Shown piece after piece: positions 60,950 to 64,000 of a stretch of DNA of 64,000 bases. Below the pieces are notes generated by a model. The model had not been told where the DNA came from. It saw only the letters and a list, made by a program, of their open reading frames with translations, and ran no database searches. The stretch spans positions 620,001 through 684,000 of the forward strand of contig JAPFBE010000032.1 in assembly GCA_034336665.1 (NCBI GenBank), in the 5' to 3' direction. Every line of letters begins with the position of its first letter. Within the stretch, counting starts at the first letter, position 1. Both the position numbers and the translations under genes were made by a program. Source of the stretch: Luscinia megarhynchos (Eukaryota; Chordata; Aves; Passeriformes; Turdidae).

Positions 60950-61960
60950 GCGAGTGGCAATGTCTTTCCACTCATCAGCAGACCAGATTGGTTTTCCTCT
61001 ATGTTGCCAGTTAACCCTTTTGCACCTTTCCAGCTAATGCCACAGAGCATTGACTACCATTCATGAATCAGTGTAAAGGTAGAGCTTTGGCCATTTCTCT
61101 CTCTCAGCAATGTCCAAGGCCAGCTGAACATCTTTGAATTCAGCAAGTTGACTTGATCCACCTTCTCCTTCGGTAGCTTGTGCAACCTGTCGTGTGGGGC
61201 TCCATATGGCTGCTTTCTACTTCCGCTTCATTCCCACGATGCATCAGGAACCGTCGGTGAAAAGGGCGTAGAATGTTTCATCTGCTGGCAGTTGGTTATA
61301 CGGTGGGGCTTCTTCAGCCCAGGTCACTTACTTCTGCTCCTCTTCATCAGCGAGACCAAAAACTTCACCTTCTGGCCAATTTGTAATTACCTCCAAAATC
61401 CCAGGGTGATTTGGGTTGCCAATACAGGCGTGCTGCTTGATGAGGGCAATCCACTTGCTCCATGTGACGTCAGTGGCATGGTGGGTAGAGGGAACTTTTC
61501 CTTTAAACATCCACCCCAGCACTGGCAGTCAGGGTGCCAGGAGGAGTTTTGCTTCAGTGCTAATCACCTCCAAGGCAGCTTGAACTCGTTCGTAGGCAGC
61601 CAAGATTTCCTTCTCTGTGGGAGTGTAATTGGCTTCAGACCCTTTGAAACTTCTGCTCCAAAATCACATAGGTCGGCCGTGGGTCTCACCAGGCACCTTC
61701 TGCCAAAGGCTTCAGCAGAGACCATGGTTCCCGGCTGCAGAGTAGAGCACATTCTTTACCTCTGGTCCTGTCCTGACTGGGTCAAAGGCTGCGCATGAGC
61801 AATCTCCTGTTTGATCTGGGCGAAGGCTTGCTGCTGTTCAGGGCCCCAGTGGAAATCGTTCTTCTTACGAGTGACCAGGTAGAGAGGGCTCACAATCTGG
61901 CTGTGCTCAGGGATGTGCATTCTCCAAAAGCCTATGGCACCTAGGAAAGCTTGTGTTTCC
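60950..61960 (-). pseudogene. ERVL RT connection and RNase H, fragmented
   Basis: Short minus-strand frames cover the RT thumb/connection (61940-61530), a tether with GKVPSTHHATDVTWSKWI (61522-61328) and RNase H with a FTDGS catalytic block near 61260-61240 followed at once by a stop. Several frameshifts separate them. Confidence 0.78.
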
Positions 61961-61962
61961 TT

Positions 61963-62685
61963 CTAGCTGGTTGGTGAAGACATTGCAGTGATCTTATTGA
62001 TGACCTCAGTGGGGACCTGGTGCCGTCTATCTTGCCACTTCACTCCAAGGAACTGAATCTCTCGGGCAGGTTCTTTCACTTTGCTCTTTTTAATGGCGAA
62101 ACCGGCTCCCAGAAAAATCTGGATGATCTTCTCTCCCTTCTCAAATATCTCCATTGCCATGTTCCCCCACACAATGGTGTCATCGATGTACTGCAAATGT
62201 TCCGGAGCCTCGCCCTTTTCCAGTGCAGCCTGGATCAGTCCGTGGCAGATGGTGGGGCTGTGTTTCCACCCCTGGGGCAGTCGGTTCCAGGTGTACTGCA
62301 CGCCCCTCCAGGTGAAAGCAAACTGAGGCCTGCACTCTGCTGCCAAAGGAATGGAGAAAAATGCATTGGCAATGTCAATGGTGGCATACCACTTTGCTGC
62401 CTTGGACTCCAGCTCATACTGGAGTTCCAGCATGTCCGGCACGGCAGTGCTCAGAGGTGGAGTCACTTCATTCAATGCACGATAGTCCACAGTCAGTCTC
62501 CATTCTCCATCAGATTTGTGCACAGGCCAGATGGGGCTGTTGAAGGGTGAGTGGGCTTTGCTGACCATCCCTTGGCTCTCCAGCTCACGGATCATCTTGT
62601 GGATGGGGATCACAGCATTTCGATTTGTCCAGTACTGCCGGCAGTGCACTGTCAAGGTGGCAGTTGGTACCTGTTGCTCTGTCAC
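61963..62685 (-). pseudogene. ERVL reverse transcriptase, open palm/fingers region
   Basis: A 240-codon open stretch with all RT palm signatures: ATIDIANAFFSIPL (first Asp), RLPQGWKHSPTICHG and the catalytic box YIDD in HLQYIDDTIVWG. The upstream protease is in the same frame, split from it by one TGA (62697-62695). It is the best-preserved retroviral fragment in the window but is cut off from intact protease and integrase. Confidence 0.92.
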
Positions 62686-62694
62686 TTTCAGGAG

Positions 62695-63050
62695 TCATAC
62701 TGCAGGTGGGTTTTCTGATAGTCCAGGCAAGGTGTTCAACTGCTTAATGCTCTCTGCTGCTACAGCACCTATTCCAAAAGCCCACCTGAACCCCTTTGGG
62801 TCTTTGTAGTAGTAGTTCCTGAGGAAGTCTATGCCTAGAATGCGTGGTGCCCCTGGGCCAGTTACAATAGGATGTTTCTGCCACCCCTTCCCTGTCAAGC
62901 TAATCTCAGCTTCCAGCAAAGTGTATTCCTGTGATCCCCCTGTCACCCCAACAATGGAAACAGGTTCTTTCCCCACATGTTCTGATGGTATTAGCGTGCA
63001 TTGTGAACAAGTATCAACAAACACTCTATGTTTCTATGGCTTTGATGTGC
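62695..63050 (-). pseudogene. ERVL protease
   Basis: The active site reads VDTCSQCTLIPS (63018-62983): the Gly of the normal DTG is Cys, which should abolish activity. The rest (GAPRILGIDFLRNYYYKDPKG) is typical of the ERVL protease-RT linker. It ends in a TGA in frame with RT. Confidence 0.88.
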
Positions 63051-63308
63051 CAGGCCATCTCACCCACACTGTCCAATAGATCCTGTTATCCCATGCCTCT
63101 CCTTGGCTAGAGGCAGAGCCCCTCTAGCCCTGGTTATTATTTCTTTCCTGGGCATACATAGTGGAGGTTCCTTCCAGGGGATCTGACAGATCATCCTCGC
63201 TTCTGTAATACCCTGCACCTTGGTTGTGGGAGGTTGAGGCTGTGGGAGTCTTTGTATCGGGATAGACGGTCCTCAGGGACAAAACTCATGCGCTCTGTAT
63301 AAGCTGGT
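63051..63308 (-). pseudogene. ERVL gag, C-terminal remnant
   Basis: Minus-strand frames between protease and the LTR-like sequence include ERMSFVPEDRLSRYKDSHS, then break. This is where gag should end. No zinc knuckle is seen. Confidence 0.5.
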
Positions 63309-64000
63309 GTTACAGTTGCAGTTTGTTGTAAGGGCGTGGGTATACAGAGTCCTGCTAAGAGCTGCCAGCCGCAGCCCAGTGTAGAACAAAGAGAGAATGG
63401 GGGGAAGAGAAAGAAGGAAGAGAATAAGAGGGTGAGGGGGTGAGGGAGTAAGGCAATAGAGGGGTGGTAGCAGTGAGAGAGATAAGAGCAAGTGCAAAGG
63501 GGTAAGAGAGCCATTTCCCATTTACAATACAATAAATCTTCTTCTATGTTGAATATTCTAATTTCCACTAACCAATCTAACACAAGATACAAATTCTATA
63601 GCATTTACATACAGCCTATAAGAATCCTTGCATTACCGTAGTGTGTTTTATGCTTTAAACTCTAAAAACTACTCTTTGGACCCTAGCAAGGTCTTCTCTG
63701 ACCTTTGGACTTGCTCTCCAGCAGAAGACATTGTTCTATCAAGAGGGGATTACTTTTAGCTGGCCATTCTATTGTCTTCTAGTTATTCAGTAACTGAGAT
63801 TTGGTATCTCAAAAGTGGCTTTCATTTCAATCTTACTCATGGTTTCCATATTCTCAGGATCTAAGCATTCATATTTGTAAGGCCTTCCTGGTTCATCTTT
63901 CCCAGCATGAGGCTACCTTCATTTTAGCGCGGGTCCCGTGCTGCCAGGACAGAAGTGGGTTTCCCATCCCATTTTTCCATGTTGTCACGGTGTGACTTGG
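63309..64000 (-). mobile_element. LTR-like sequence at right edge
   Basis: From about 63330 to 63906 this resembles the ERVK-type LTR at 45256-45902, especially the last 200 bases (TTATTCAGTAACTGAGAT, CATATTTGTAAGGCCTTCCTG, CTTTCCCAGCA). It interrupts ERVL gag. No target repeat could be matched and the window ends soon after. Confidence 0.5.

Larger units (their letters stand above)
57798..64000 (-). mobile_element. ERVL provirus, decayed, running off the right edge
   Basis: On the minus strand from the right come the end of gag, protease, RT, RNase H and integrase, then the 3' LTR (57798-58499). A single pol reading frame and no visible env suit an ERVL. Coding regions carry stops and changed catalytic residues. 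Integrase is split by a solo LTR (59244-60575) and gag is cut by LTR-like sequence from about 63309. The 5' LTR is outside the window. Confidence 0.87.

Overview
This window looks like vertebrate nuclear DNA from a bird. It holds parts of two divergently transcribed housekeeping genes. On the minus strand are the first seven coding exons of ZFR (zinc-finger RNA-binding protein, residues 1-401), from 21953 down to 2673; the gene runs off the left edge. On the plus strand is the complete coding sequence of SUB1 (PC4 transcriptional coactivator, 126 aa) in four coding exons between 30532 and 50896. All exons are open, have GT/AG splice sites and keep phase. The bird assignment rests on CR1 LINE copies with the typical octamer-type 3' tail and on LTR families of avian ERVK/ERVL type. 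ZFR and SUB1 are neighbours on the avian Z and both are known to keep W gametologs. The very high density of young, nested endogenous retroviruses would fit the W chromosome, but Z or W cannot be decided from sequence alone.

Layout. 1-2.6 kb: ZFR intron with a CR1. 2.7-8.7 kb: ZFR exons 7-4, with a solo LTR that itself contains another solo LTR (3543-5785). 9.2-12.3 kb: a long decayed CR1 (esterase-like ORF1, then EN and RT) abutting an inverted CR1. 13.4-13.7 kb: ZFR exon 3. 16.5-18.4 kb: LTRs and a CR1 piece. 21.5-22.3 kb: ZFR exons 2 and 1 and a CpG-rich promoter carrying two ZNF143-type motifs and a CCAAT box. 22.4-27.9 kb: intergenic stack of LTRs, including an LTR pair inserted in another LTR. 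28-29.2 kb: GC-rich SUB1 promoter region with a 35-T homopolymer. 30.5-51.1 kb: SUB1. Its 17-kb third intron holds a solo LTR, a betaretrovirus-like ERVK provirus (about 35.4-44.0 kb, minus strand) and other LTRs. 51.6-64 kb: downstream of SUB1, several solo LTRs, an ERV leader region with two tRNA-Trp-like primer-binding sites, and most of an ERVL provirus (minus strand) running to the right edge.

The most unusual object is nested in the ERVK. A 2.9-kb LTR element (38983-41872) has two nearly identical LTRs, a polypurine tract, a primer-binding-site-like sequence and a 6-bp target duplication (GTGCTC). It carries no gag or pol that I can recognise. Instead it holds a long sense-strand reading frame with a cold-shock domain clearly related to host Y-box (YBX) proteins, preceded by a long Pro/Ala/Arg-rich extension and broken by a single TGA. 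This looks like a host gene captured by a retroelement.

Most of the rest is dead: the ERVK and ERVL coding regions carry stops and altered catalytic residues. The insertion order can be read from target duplications of 4, 5 and 6 bp.
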